Below, piece by piece: positions 18,717 through 27,899 of a stretch of DNA of 27,899 nucleotides; positions within the stretch are counted from its first letter, which is position 1; the number at the start of each line of letters is the position of its first letter. Made by a program: the position numbers and the translations under genes. Source of the DNA: Mnemiopsis leidyi (lineage: Eukaryota > Ctenophora > Tentaculata > Lobata > Bolinopsidae). The stretch covers positions 93,991 through 121,889 of the forward strand of contig JH153108.1 of the NCBI GenBank assembly GCA_000226015.1, read 5' to 3'. The notes under the pieces are model-generated. The model searched no databases, was not told the DNA's origin, and was given only the letters and a program-made list of their open reading frames with translations.

Positions 18717-19031
18717 CTCGTTCATGAAGATGTTGTGGACTGTAGACACTCGAGATACCCTCCTACCAGGAACTTTAGGTACCAGTAAACTTCCCAGCCC
18801 CCCTGGAGCACCAACTCCAGGCTGTAGTCCTAGTCCAGGCGGAACTATCACACTGAGACGACCTGGTCCCATACCGGGCTGCAGACCAGGCCCTGCCCCA
18901 GGCGGTATTATCACACTGGGTCTTCCTCCGGTGTTGACTGCCCCAGGCGGTATTATCACACTGGGTCTTCCTCCGGTGTTGACTACACTAGGTCTCCCCC
19001 CAGAGGTGGCTATACTTGGTCTTCTCATCAT
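18717..19031 (-). CDS. Candidate alternative first exon e, Gly/Pro-rich repeat exon (105 codons)
   Basis: Starts MMRRPSIATSGGRPSV after an in-frame TGA four codons upstream, with A at -3. It carries two identical 15-residue units (GGRPSVIIPPGAVNT pattern) and diverged relatives ending GLGLQPGVGAPGGLG, then a normal-composition end (RRVSRVSTVHNIFMNE). It ends at GTTTGT in phase 0. The repeat unit is a 45-bp tandem in the DNA. Predicted disordered, basic-proline segment. Proline-rich N-terminal extensions are known on some DNAH8 isoforms, but homology is not shown here. Confidence 0.5.
18895..18984. repeat. 45-bp tandem repeat, two exact copies
   Basis: Period 45 (18895-18939 and 18940-18984), with diverged copies on both sides. 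It codes for a 15-residue repeat on the minus strand. Because 45 is a multiple of 3, the plus strand also stays open for 127 codons, which is a shadow. Confidence 0.9.
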
Positions 19032-19494
19032 GTTGACTCAAATTCTAGATCGCAGGAGGAATGTCAATAAAGGGCTGGACTTGAAAGGAACATGTTATTA
19101 CAACTAATATTTAAAACAGCAAGATATCTGGAGAGGCGATTTATCAATATCTCATCGCCGATTTTCCGGGGAATTCAAGACTAGTCCTGCACAAAAGACA
19201 CAAGACACGCAGAGTAAGTAAGCAAAGTAACTAAGTAACATGTTACAGAGATTATTACGACCGACTACTGGGGATTAATTTCTTGTATTAATGTTAAATC
19301 TAACGACAAGGGGGTAGCTGTCTGTCAAATTAATTCTTTGCAACTGAGCGACGAGCATGGACTGTCCTTATTTGATTGCTGACACTTCTTGTTGATGTTA
19401 CTTAAGTACTTGTGGAGTTACGCAGCACTGGTTAGAATCAACATCAATGGATAATTCAAAGTATTGAAAAAGTAAATCATAAAAAAGATTTAAC

Positions 19495-19600
19495 AGTGCG
19501 CAAGACCAAGAAAGTCAATAACATTCTACCAAAGTGGAGCGAATTGGACCTATCAACTCTTGAAAACAAAGAGCGATATCAAGTGGGAGTTTTATAACGG
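19495..19600 (+). pseudogene. Possible non-LTR retrotransposon relic
   Basis: The frame KTKKVNNILPKWSELDLSTL then ENKERYQVGVL is followed by a stop. The W...LxxxExxERYQV pattern recalls the spacer between endonuclease and reverse transcriptase in many LINE-type ORF2 proteins. Short and broken. Assigned by pattern only. Confidence 0.2.
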
Positions 19601-19831
19601 AAACCAAAAACCACCAACTACACCATCGACGGTTAGAGCAATAAGTACAGTGCTACAGGGGGCTCTAAGTTCTGCTCCACCAACCAGCCCCCACCTCAAA
19701 CCGGATGGGGCGGACACAGCACCAAAATGAAGAAGTTCCCAAAAAACTGGTAGGAGCGGCAACCCTGAAATAAGGTACTGGTAGTACCCGCAACGTGTTT
19801 AGTCAGAAACTTTTGCAGTAAAGTTACGAGT

Positions 19832-19845
19832 GCTGCCATAGTAAC
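19832..19845. promoter_or_regulatory. X-box-like motif
   Basis: GCTGCCATAGTAAC has two mismatches to GTTGCCATGGTAAC. It lies about 800 bp upstream of the 19031 ATG. Confidence 0.25.
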
Positions 19846-19860
19846 GGTGAACTGTGGTGA

Positions 19861-20091
19861 TCACTAATTAAATGTGTACAAAGAGTTGGTAGTCAGTCGG
19901 GTAATGTCATTACAACCATCTTGCCCCGCTATCGAGATCTGGTTAACGAACTTCAGAAAGATATCAGAGCTATAGACTGGAGAGTGGAGGGTTTCTACTT
20001 TACAATGTTTCCCGGATTCTACACTTGTCATTTGGTTGGACTTCTAGTTCTATTTGTCATCCTTCTCTACTTGCCTCAATTCTTTAATTAA
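19861..20091 (+). CDS. Possible plus-strand terminal exon with a membrane segment
   Basis: A 76-codon open frame ending TAA. It has no ATG before codon 49, so it would need an upstream exon. Content: RYRDLVNELQKDIRAIDWRV (helical), then a hydrophobic segment CHLVGLLVLFVILLYLP close to the C-terminus, a tail-anchor-like layout. Not recognised. An old transposon fragment is equally possible. Confidence 0.25.
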   Translation, partial: SLIKCVQRVGSQSGNVITTILPRYRDLVNELQKDIRAIDWRVEGFYFTMFPGFYTCHLVGLLVLFVILLYLPQFFN

Positions 20092-20099
20092 CAATTTGG

Positions 20100-22990
20100 T
20101 CAGTAAAGGTCTGGGACTAATTTGACACTACAAGGCTGTAAGCTTAGACAATTGAAAAAATCGAAGAGAATATTCAAGGAATGAACTAAAACAGATTTCT
20201 GAAAATAAAATCAAAGCAAATAGTTTCTGAGCGGTTTTAAAATAAAGAAAGGGGCTTGATTAGTTCTTAGAGAGACTTAAAACTGTGTTCTATCGCTGAA
20301 TACAAGCAAGTGCCTTTAGTAGCATCGGCCAGCTCGTATTAACAGATTTTAAAGCAAACTTTGTAAGATAACAGAAATTGCACAAGCAAATATTATAATA
20401 CGTTTGAACTTTCAAGATATCCTTTGTTGATCAGCTGTATTAGAATTATACGAAAGAGACTGTAAAAACATATTAATATTAATTATTGTAACTACATTGC
20501 CATCGCGACTTGGTAGGAAACACCTTATTCAACGTATTCACTTCAAAAGTGAACTTTGAAATTAAACATAATACCTTATCCTGTGCCCATGTGATACAGA
20601 TAATGAGGGTTAAGTTTTTAGTTTATTACATCAATTAATCTGCTACTAACCTGTATCGCCAGGGATACCACACTCATTCTTCTGTTGATAACCTGCGAGA
20701 TAGGTCTCAGATTCCATCACTTGAAAACTATAGTACTGTGCTATACAAGTTTATTCTAGTGATTTAATAATCATTAACTCAACTTATTGATACAAAAATT
20801 GGGAAATCTCCAAAATTTACGTCGCTGCTCCAACCTACCTTCTACAGAAAAGGGCTCAATAACTTAATCAAACAACTCGAGGATCATAGAGTCAAAGAAA
20901 CGGTGATATCGTGAGTCTATATCGGAGTTAAGATGAAAAGTTTCGTCAAAACATGATGCAGATCGACAAAAAAGTGCAGTTGGTCATTGGGTCGATTGGC
21001 GGCGCAGTTAGTTTATTGGAGAGGCGTCATGCACCGAGCTGGAATGATCACGTGACCTGCAACTGGAACATGTGTCACGTGACAAGTCTGGAGCACTTGA
21101 TGGCAGGCACGGGCACACCGACCACAGGACACTTGCATATTGGAGGGTCCCCTGGGGCTCATTAGTCCCCACTTTGTTGGCGCAGCTAAAGTTATGTTGT
21201 CTTTATCATCATTACAGAAAAGTGTCAGCACATACTAATGATCAAGTGTTGTAGTTAAAGTAAAGAGACAGCTGAGAGTTAGAAAGTTAACCGTGAAATG
21301 AACTGATAGTTAGTTTCTAACTGGAATAACATCTGTATTTGTGCATTAGTAACTCAATATGTGCTATGCTATTATTATTATCTTGAAAACAAAATATGTC
21401 CGCTGGTACAGCAATCTTGAAGCAAGAGGATGTGTTGGAGGTGCTATAAGAGGCGAGGTCAGGAGAAAGGAGGCTATATATGATAAGAAGTACACCTTGT
21501 CATCAATTATAGCGGGAAACACTCATGGCTAGTATAGACGCTAGTATAGACGCTAATTAGAGCATGAGAGCAGACAAGAACTACAGGATAGCCTAAAATA
21601 ATATACATGGGTTATGGAGTTATTCTGATAGTACTTTGGAAGTGGAACGTTTTCAGGACCGAAAATAAGTAGCACGTTGATATAACAAAAAGGAATTAAG
21701 AACCCGAACTGTGTTCCAAATGTCATCAAGTAGTGGCAAGGCTAGTTTACAACGCGAATGGTGAGAAAGATAATGGGAGAAAAAAGCTATAGGTGCCTAT
21801 GTCAGGAGCTCCTAGTGCCTACTTTACCTGCTTTGTGGAGCAGACCCGCTGCAGGAACTGTCGTCTAGGCATAAAACAGCAGGGAAGATTCTGGAAACAC
21901 TACCTCACCACGAAAGGTATAAACAAAAAGTTCAGATTTTCCCAGAGGAAGCGGTGCACGTCGTAAAAAACAACGTGCCGACTGAGAAAGGTAGAGCATG
22001 ATGAAGCGTTATTACAGTGATCAGTGTTCTATTAGTCTCTATAACAGAACAACATGATGTCGCTAGAGGACCAGATTAATTAGAACTCTCCAAGTTGGCT
22101 ATCGGCGGATCATGGGCTGTGTTTAGTAAACACTGTTTACAGATAAGACAGCGAGGGATATTAGGTATGAAGACACTGTAGTAGAGGATGTTTGGTGGGA
22201 TGATACTAATATAGAATATACATAGGTGAGATAAGCGGTCGTGACTATTCGATAAGGCCTATTGGCAATTTGGAAGGTTTACCAGTTCGCAAGTCTGAAA
22301 TTGCAGGCAGTGTGCTATCATAGTTTGAGGAGGGATAATTTATCAAGTTAGCTTCGATTCTTTTGTAGATCCGAGGCTAAGAAATAAAATCTAGCATTAA
22401 CGAGATAATATTAAGGAATCAATAGATACTACTAACCAAAACCTCGAGTGGACTGTATTGAGTGTAGCAGTATATCTAATCAATGTACTGCATTCCAAAA
22501 CGTAGCTTGCAGGCAACATATAAAAGAACATCCTTAAAATTATAGCTTCCTAAAGAAAACTCAATCGGCTACATCAAACTGAAATATTCATAAAGTTGCA
22601 ATCACTTGCAATTTGGTCACTAAACTCTTTAATATTGATGACCGCTGCAGTTTATGGCTCACATACATGAAATTAGAGGACATCGTTAAACGCTAACTTA
22701 TCGTGTCCTTGGATACCGAAATAATGGCATGCGCATGTCGGCCGACGTTAGGCTCTTAAAACAGTCTGCGAGAATAAGCTCTAGCTCGACATAAAGTTAG
22801 AACGATTACATATATAACGATGTATATATATGTAATATATAACGATATCAGCCGACACTGCCGGAAGTCATTGGAGGAGAAATACCACGTTAGTCAGGCT
22901 GTCAAGAGGAAGAAAACCTAGGAGAACGTTAAGCGAGAGAATATACCATATTTAAGAATACAGTGAGGGAGCGAGATGAGTGTTGTGAAT
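20100..22990. other. No supported gene
   Basis: A/T-rich. Holds two TCACGTGAC-type E-box palindromes near 21.05 and 21.08 kb, a duplicated 12-mer at 21529-21552 and TA-rich runs near 22.8 kb. Frames at 20953-21254 on both strands look accidental. Confidence 0.45.
21799..21966 (+). CDS. Small hypothetical ORF, 55 codons
   Basis: ATG to TAA: MSGAPSAYFTCFVEQTRCRN, then CRLGIKQQGRFWKHYLTT. Five cysteines, including a CRNC pair, and a basic end. No start context or neighbours support it. It may be chance. Confidence 0.15.
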   Translation: MSGAPSAYFTCFVEQTRCRNCRLGIKQQGRFWKHYLTTKGINKKFRFSQRKRCTS

Positions 22991-22998
22991 TTAAAAGC

Positions 22999-23235
22999 AT
23001 GAGCAACAAAATAAAAAAAACTGCTCAACGCCCATCTACCTCGGATTTACTTGTGATCTACCACAAAGCAAATTTTCCACGGGATGTGAAAGTAAAACTG
23101 AATGAGATTATGCAATCAACGCAAACATGGATGAAAAATCTAAGGAAAAGAACGGGATGCCGAGAGGGGAGGAGACAGCAGGCAAATAACAAAAGGTCTG
23201 GTAAGAAGATCTACACACCAGACACTACAACATAG
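22999..23235 (+). CDS. Small hypothetical basic ORF, 78 codons
   Basis: MSNKIKKTAQRPSTSDLLVI then VKLNEIMQSTQTWMKNLRKR and a very basic C-terminus. Not recognised. It sits between the 23.7-kb minus-strand exon and an A/T-rich stretch, pointing the opposite way. Possibly non-coding. Confidence 0.2.
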   Translation: MSNKIKKTAQRPSTSDLLVIYHKANFPRDVKVKLNEIMQSTQTWMKNLRKRTGCREGRRQQANNKRSGKKIYTPDTTT

Positions 23236-23697
23236 TTCGTACACGCGCACTTTTATTAACAGTGTTCGGTGTGTAACTCTGAAAACAGCAGGCAACACAC
23301 GCGTCAGAGGAGCCGCGCGCACGTGCGTGTAATTACACTTTACATAATACAAGTTTCTTACAACGATAATGTAATTTTTGCAACAGTTGACATAGCCTTC
23401 GTCGTTTGTTTTTATGTTTAACGATCTTGTCCAGAGCACTCGGGGCCTAAACTTATCGTCATCATTCATCATTCGAGTTTTTGCTGATTATGTTTATCTA
23501 TCATGCTATTTTAGTTTTTGTTTACCCTCGGCAATTGTGTACATACCCATTGACCATAGTCATGGTTGATATTTCATACAGGTTGCGGCTTCAACTGACT
23601 TCAATTTTTTATTGAACTGCTATTTTAATGCTCACTTGATCTCTGTTATCACAATGAAAATATATTGTTATCACTCAAAGTCAAACTGTTAACTTAC

Positions 23698-23877
23698 CGA
23701 TTTTTCGAGAAACTTTTGTCGATGATCCCGAGCGATAGTAAACAAAGACAATTTCTCGTCCGTGAAAAGGAATTTCTTCTTGTTGGGGTTTCGTCCTAGG
23801 GCTGAGCTGAAGTCCCTACTCGAGCCTGGATTCTGAGACTTCTCAATGAAGGAAGAGACAAACGTCCTGAACGACAT
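23698..23877 (-). CDS. Candidate alternative first exon f (60 codons) with TATA box
   Basis: MSFRTFVSSFIEKSQNPGS then SRDFSSALGRNPNKKKFLFT and DEKLSLFTIARDHRQKFLEKS. Ends at consensus GTAAGT in phase 0. The upstream frame closes at a TGA near 23933 with no intervening ATG. A TATATAAAA box lies about 100 bp upstream of the ATG (23978-23988), fitting a short 5' UTR. Protein not recognised. A separate minus-strand gene is the alternative. Confidence 0.5.
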
Positions 23878-23977
23878 CGCGGCTTCGGTAGCAAACAAAT
23901 AGTCAGAGAAAATTATTACCGTACCAACTACTCAACTAGCATAGCAATAGCATAAGCAAGGTGATCGGTCCGAGGGG

Positions 23978-23988
23978 TTTTATATATA
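23978..23988 (-). promoter_or_regulatory. TATA box
   Basis: The minus strand reads TATATATAAAA about 100 bp upstream of the 23877 ATG. Nearby sequence on the same side holds a half X-box (24128-24141) and an E-box (CACGTG, about 24143-24148). Confidence 0.5.
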
Positions 23989-24127
23989 AGGAACAATAAA
24001 ACCAGAAATGAATTGCAATTGTGGGACCTTTCGTGCGAAAGTGTAGCTGTGCCAAGTCATGTCCATCATTTTAACCACTGCCTGCTTATTGTTAACTCGA
24101 GTCACATGACTGAATGGCCCAATACAC

Positions 24128-24141
24128 CTCTCCTTGGCAAC
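24128..24141. promoter_or_regulatory. X-box half-site
   Basis: The minus strand reads GTTGCCAAGGAGAG: one perfect half, one degenerate. It lies about 140 bp upstream of the TATA box at 23978. Confidence 0.25.
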
Positions 24142-24310
24142 ACACGTGATAGATGGACTAACGGTAGTCAATTTGACGATAGAATCCCCCCTAGAGAGTG
24201 GCTAAGAAGCGATTAGCCTGATATATTGGAGTGTTGTAGTGCAATTAATTGGTTAGGTTCAAGATGAAATATTTTAATGTGAATATTCACGGTAGTCAAC
24301 CACCAGAAAA

Positions 24311-24430
24311 AGAATGTGTGTTTGTGTAAGTGTGTTTTTGTGTGTCTGTGTGTGTGGGTGTGTGTGTGTGTTTGTGTAAGTGTGTTTTTGTGGGTGTGTG
24401 TGTGTGGGTGTGTGTGTGTTTGGGCGTTGG
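24311..24430. repeat. GT-rich minisatellite
   Basis: Interrupted (GT)n with a higher-order unit: a GTGTTTGTGTAAGTGTG block appears twice, about 50 bp apart. It lies between the 24.5-kb and 23.9-kb candidate exons. Confidence 0.95.
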
Positions 24431-24523
24431 TGCGTGCACTCAAGTATTTACAATATTTACACTATGTGTAATTGACACACATACACTCAAACACAAGACT
24501 GACAACACATATCCAAATCTTAC

Positions 24524-24574
24524 CTCTTTGGACGCCTCCCTGAGGTCATATACCGCAAATCGCTGTGGCGACAA
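24524..24574 (-). CDS. Candidate leader exon g2 (17 codons)
   Basis: LSPQRFAVYDLREASKE, bounded by a TTTTTAG acceptor and GTAAGA donor, phase 0 at both ends. Its 51-bp length keeps frame. The intron to the 25.0-kb exon is 336 bp. Confidence 0.38.
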
Positions 24575-24910
24575 CTAAAAATATGGCCAACATTGATGAA
24601 AGAAGCATACTTCTATTACTGCATAACATAGATTTAAAGTTTTCGTTGGTTTCACTTTAATTTTTAATTTAAGTATATAGGTGGGATCAGCTAGATGTCT
24701 TTACGGCTTACGTGAACGCGTTTTACTTTCACTTAATTCACCATATTATTATTTCCAAATGCAAAGTTTGAGGACGTTTCAATAACAAAAGCCTTAAATT
24801 TTATTTCTATCTAGGGTAAGTGCCGGGTGGAGTACTGTCAAAATTAAGCCTAATCACTTATAAAAGATCTAAGTCTAATTTTATTTGGAGCTTCTCAAAT
24901 TGATACTCAC

Positions 24911-25027
24911 CCTGTCGATAAAAGACATTCCTCTCCTCAGCATCATCCCACTTCTACTGTGTCTGGGAAGTTTCAGGGCCACCAGGTCCGAAAATGAGTA
25001 CTTCACTTTTCCAGCACTATTCTTCAT
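24911..25027 (-). CDS. Candidate upstream leader exon g1 (39 codons)
   Basis: MKNSAGKVKYSFSDLVALKL then PRHSRSGMMLRRGMSFIDR. Ends at GTGAGT in phase 0, with an in-frame TAA ten codons upstream of the ATG. It pairs by phase with the 51-bp exon at 24524-24574. Basic, not recognised. It could be the most distal start of the dynein gene or a separate gene. Confidence 0.42.
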
Positions 25028-25099
25028 ACTTAAGAATTCCTTCAAGCTTCTTTTTTACAATATTTACATTTGCTTGTTCAGCTGCTCTTTGAGATTGCG

Positions 25100-26740
25100 A
25101 CGATAGTCGAAGCTTGCTTTAAAAATGTCGACTTTAGTTTCTTCAGAAAACAATCAATACGTGTAGAAGCTTGTGAAAAGTTAGTTTCTTCCTCCGACCA
25201 GAGAAACGGTTAGTGCTCAGAATGTTTCCAAATTTTGGCTACTCCAGTTCTTTATAACCGATTGGGATGATCGTGCTTCCAACATCTTTAAATCTATCGG
25301 ACATACGGAAATAAGGACAAAACTTAAGTAATAGTGCAAATTTTAAAGTTCAATGTGCGAGTGTTGGCCTAACCTTAAATTTTGAATAAAAATCTCTTGT
25401 TTCTGCAGCAATGCATTGCAAAGAATCTCTTATCGATTAAGAAATTTGCAATGTTTAAAATAAGCAATTCTTGAACTTAGACAAATGAGCATTGAGCACC
25501 TGTGATTTCCTACATTTTCAACTATTTGTGGCCGACTGTTCACCGTGACAAACTAAACTGCTATCAGTAAGCAAAACTATTTCAGCTTTAATCAGGAATT
25601 CTTGCTGCCCAACAACGATTGTATTTTGTAATAAGTAAGTACAAATGCCGGAAAACGCCGGTAAAGATCAAGCACGAAAGCGTGATAAGTAATTTCACGT
25701 TGTCCTCGACTATGACGACTACAGTTGCTATGTCATATGAGTTGGAACAAGACATATTTGATTAGTGAACAATCAGCTTGAGCGCGACAGATGAGAACAT
25801 AATAGTCTTGTTGAGGACCAACTCACAGCTTTTTCAATTTGCAATCGCCGAGGTCTTTAATATGTACTCTCCTGGTATATTGAATTTCAAACTGACGTTA
25901 GGAGCAACTTTTATAGTCATCACATATAAGTAATGATTCGTTTTTTGATATCAAATATGAAGCTCAAGGGGGTTCAGCTTTAATTAATAGTGGTAGCGGC
26001 TTCATATTTACTTTAAGTTATTTCTACAGGAAAGTAAGCATGCACAGGAACTAATCGAAGATATTTAAAAAAGGAGTTTTAATTGAAGCCGAAGGAATGA
26101 GGTCTGTGTTACCCAAACAGTTTGCTCCAAATCTGGAGTTGTATATTTGAATACCATATAGATTTCATTTGCAATTTGTCAATAAGTTTCAGCCTGCACA
26201 CTACTTTACAACTTTTAATTTAAAACTTTAGTACTGGAAAACACAGCCTGAAGAGAAGCTAAAAAATACAAAATAGTTTCCATCATTGCCACTTGCACTT
26301 CAATGAGTGAAAGTAAACAAGCAACATTCTTTAACAGCATGCACTGGTGATAAAGTTGTTGTTTTTTTAAGTTAGAAGTTTTTTAACGTACAGCTCCAAA
26401 ATGCATACGATAGCAATATTGTCGTCAGTTGGGATTTCACAAATTTTGGTATTTTACAAATTATTTTAGGGATGCAACTCTCCAAATGACGTTCCATGAG
26501 TAATTATTTCAACAACAGAGCGAGTTTATACTAGAACAAGTTTATAGTTATACTATACAACTACAAGTTTATACTAGAACAAGGTAGCCTCCTAGCCTGA
26601 AACAGATACAAACTGAAAGAACAAACTAAAGAGCAATTTAGCGCTGTTAGAGGTTTAGATATATCTATTATCTTGGTTAACCAGTGTAACCTTTTGTTTG
26701 TTTCACTGACAAATGATTTGCAGAACAAGATAACTTAGTG
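25100..26740. other. No supported gene
   Basis: A/T-rich with many stops on both strands. Contains a direct repeat AGTTTATACTAGAACAAG at 26523-26540 and 26566-26583. Probably intergenic between the dynein locus and the gene ending at 26747. Confidence 0.5.
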
Positions 26741-26746
26741 CAACCT

Positions 26747-26978
26747 TTACATTACATCTTCACACTGATTTAAATCAGGTCGGGTATTAATACTGTCTAT
26801 TTTTACTTCATCTACTAACGACTTATCAATCCCTCTAGCTTCTAGCTGATCCCACCGATTATCACTAGTACTTCTACTCACTGCGGCAGAAAGAATTAAT
26901 CTGGGACTTGAGTCGGCAGTCGTTCTTCTCCAACTTTTGGAGCGGTTTAGACCAGCAGAGCTTTTGGCACTTCCTTTC
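26747..26978 (-). CDS. Putative 3'-terminal coding exon of a second minus-strand gene
   Basis: A TTTCTCACAG acceptor opens a 77-codon frame including the TAA: KGSAKSSAGLNRSKSWRRTT, then RLILSAAVSRSTSDNRWDQL and DKSLVDEVKIDSINTRPD. Ser/Arg-rich start, acidic end, starting one base into a codon. The earlier exons would lie to the right. I see none clearly in 27.0-27.9 kb, and no nearby AATAAA downstream. Function unknown. Confidence 0.45.
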
Positions 26979-27239
26979 CTGTGAGAAATTGGGGTAGTTT
27001 ACTGGAGTAGGTAGACTGTAGAGAAATTTGTACGCAAGATCTAAGTTATGAAAGGTATTATTATAAGTAACTAATAATAATGCCGCAGTACCCTATTTGT
27101 AGTCTGCTTTATCTCAACCTGATACAGCAGATCTAAAACTCTTAAGGGGGAATTGTAGCAAACAGGGGTTTGTGGAAGCTAGACCAACGGACTGTACAGT
27201 AACCTAAAGCACCCTAATGGGCATCAATTGCACCACTTA

Positions 27240-27700
27240 TTTTTTGATTCTAAGATGACGCATTTTTAAAAATCGCAAAAAGAAAATTTTTCCAAAAATT
27301 TGGAAATTTTTGGAAATTTAAATTGCATGAATAAAAATCAACCGTTTCTAATTGATTCATGCTGAAAATTTGCACGAATTTTATTCATACCTTTGTTAAG
27401 CAGCTGTAAAAATTTCACGAAAAAGTAATAAAAGTTGACTCATTGGAACCTGTCCAAAGTTGCCAAGTCCCAAAAATTTATTTTTTAAGTTAACTAACTT
27501 TGAAAATTTGCACACGCTACTGTGAAATGTCAAGCACCTTGAAACTTTGCACACAGGTAGAAGACAGCGATAGAAAAATTTTGATGCTATGAAAAGTCTG
27601 TTTCCAAGGAAAGGGGAAAGATTTATGGACACTTGAAATAAAAGTTGCAATTTTTCTGCCAAATTTCAACTCAAAGACAAAAAATTGTTAGAGCCACCCT
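27240..27700. repeat. A/T-rich degenerate repeat with recurring GAAAATTTGCAC motif
   Basis: GAAAATTTGCAC or near copies at about 27364, 27501 and 27541. GCATGAAT/ATTCATGC and TGAATAAAA/TTTTATTCA occur as inverted pairs. The same motif occurs in the 285-bp duplication. An 88-codon minus-strand frame here has no ATG and looks incidental. Confidence 0.4.
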
Positions 27701-27899
27701 TGAGTTGTCTAAATGCCAGATATAAGGTCACTTTTCACAAACATACTTTATCCGACCCGGGTGTATTGGTTTTGTGCTGTAAATCGAACACTTTTTTAAG
27801 TTTACCATAACAACACTTTGTGTGATTTATGTATATTTTTCTTAGTTCTGCCTTTTCTGTAAATTTTGAACAATTTTCATGGTCATATTTGAATTCTAT

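Noticed and set aside
18724-19107. 127-codon plus-strand Pro/Gly-rich frame
   Set aside because: Produced by the 45-bp repeat being open on both strands. The minus frame has an upstream stop, ATG and donor, so I preferred it.
24213-24443. His/Thr-rich minus-strand frame
   Set aside because: Translation of the GT-rich minisatellite, not a protein.
1-27899. CRISPR arrays, bacterial operons, rRNA genes, intact tRNA genes or viral genes
   Set aside because: None seen. Intron-rich eukaryotic gene structure throughout. The only tRNA-like signals are isolated A/B-box fragments.

Overview
The window is nuclear DNA from an animal with motile cilia. It is about 60% A+T, rich in short GT-AG introns, and carries CA/GT microsatellites, a fold-back repeat and palindromes. 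I cannot name the species. The main content is the 5' third of one large minus-strand gene: an axonemal outer-arm dynein heavy chain of the DNAH5/DNAH8 class. I could thread 32 exons (12834 down to 369). All junctions are GT-AG and all codon phases agree. They give 1543 continuous residues covering the N-terminal tail (DHC_N1) and the start of the linker (DHC_N2). The rest of the linker, the six AAA modules, the stalk and the microtubule-binding domain lie beyond the left edge.

Layout, left to right. 1-137 is a CA microsatellite inside a dynein intron. 369-10802 holds dynein exons 32 to 2, with introns of about 75 to 600 bp. 11.0-25.0 kb is an unusual region upstream of exon 2. It holds the first exon supported by protein similarity (12754-12834). 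It also holds at least six further short minus-strand ATG exons, at about 11.05, 11.7, 14.3, 14.9, 19.0 and 23.9 kb, plus a two-exon leader at 25.0/24.55 kb. Each ends at a GT donor in phase 0, the phase needed to splice into exon 2 at 10802. Several lie within a few hundred bases of 14-bp X-box-like (RFX-type) motifs. One has a TATA box. I read this as a possible array of alternative promoters and first exons giving the dynein different N-termini. Only the 12.8-kb exon has protein-level support.

Among these exons lie a 355-bp imperfect fold-back element (13281-13634), a 285-bp perfect duplication flanking a 14-N assembly gap (15822-16412), two adjacent perfect palindromes (16784-16854) and several uncertain plus-strand reading frames. 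25.1-26.7 kb shows no convincing gene. 26747-26978 looks like the last coding exon of another minus-strand gene entering from the right. The final 0.9 kb is A/T-rich and repetitive.

The main gene encodes one outer-arm dynein motor heavy chain that drives ciliary beating. Its tail, the part seen here, docks onto the doublet microtubule and binds intermediate chains, so alternative N-termini would act at the docking end rather than the motor end.
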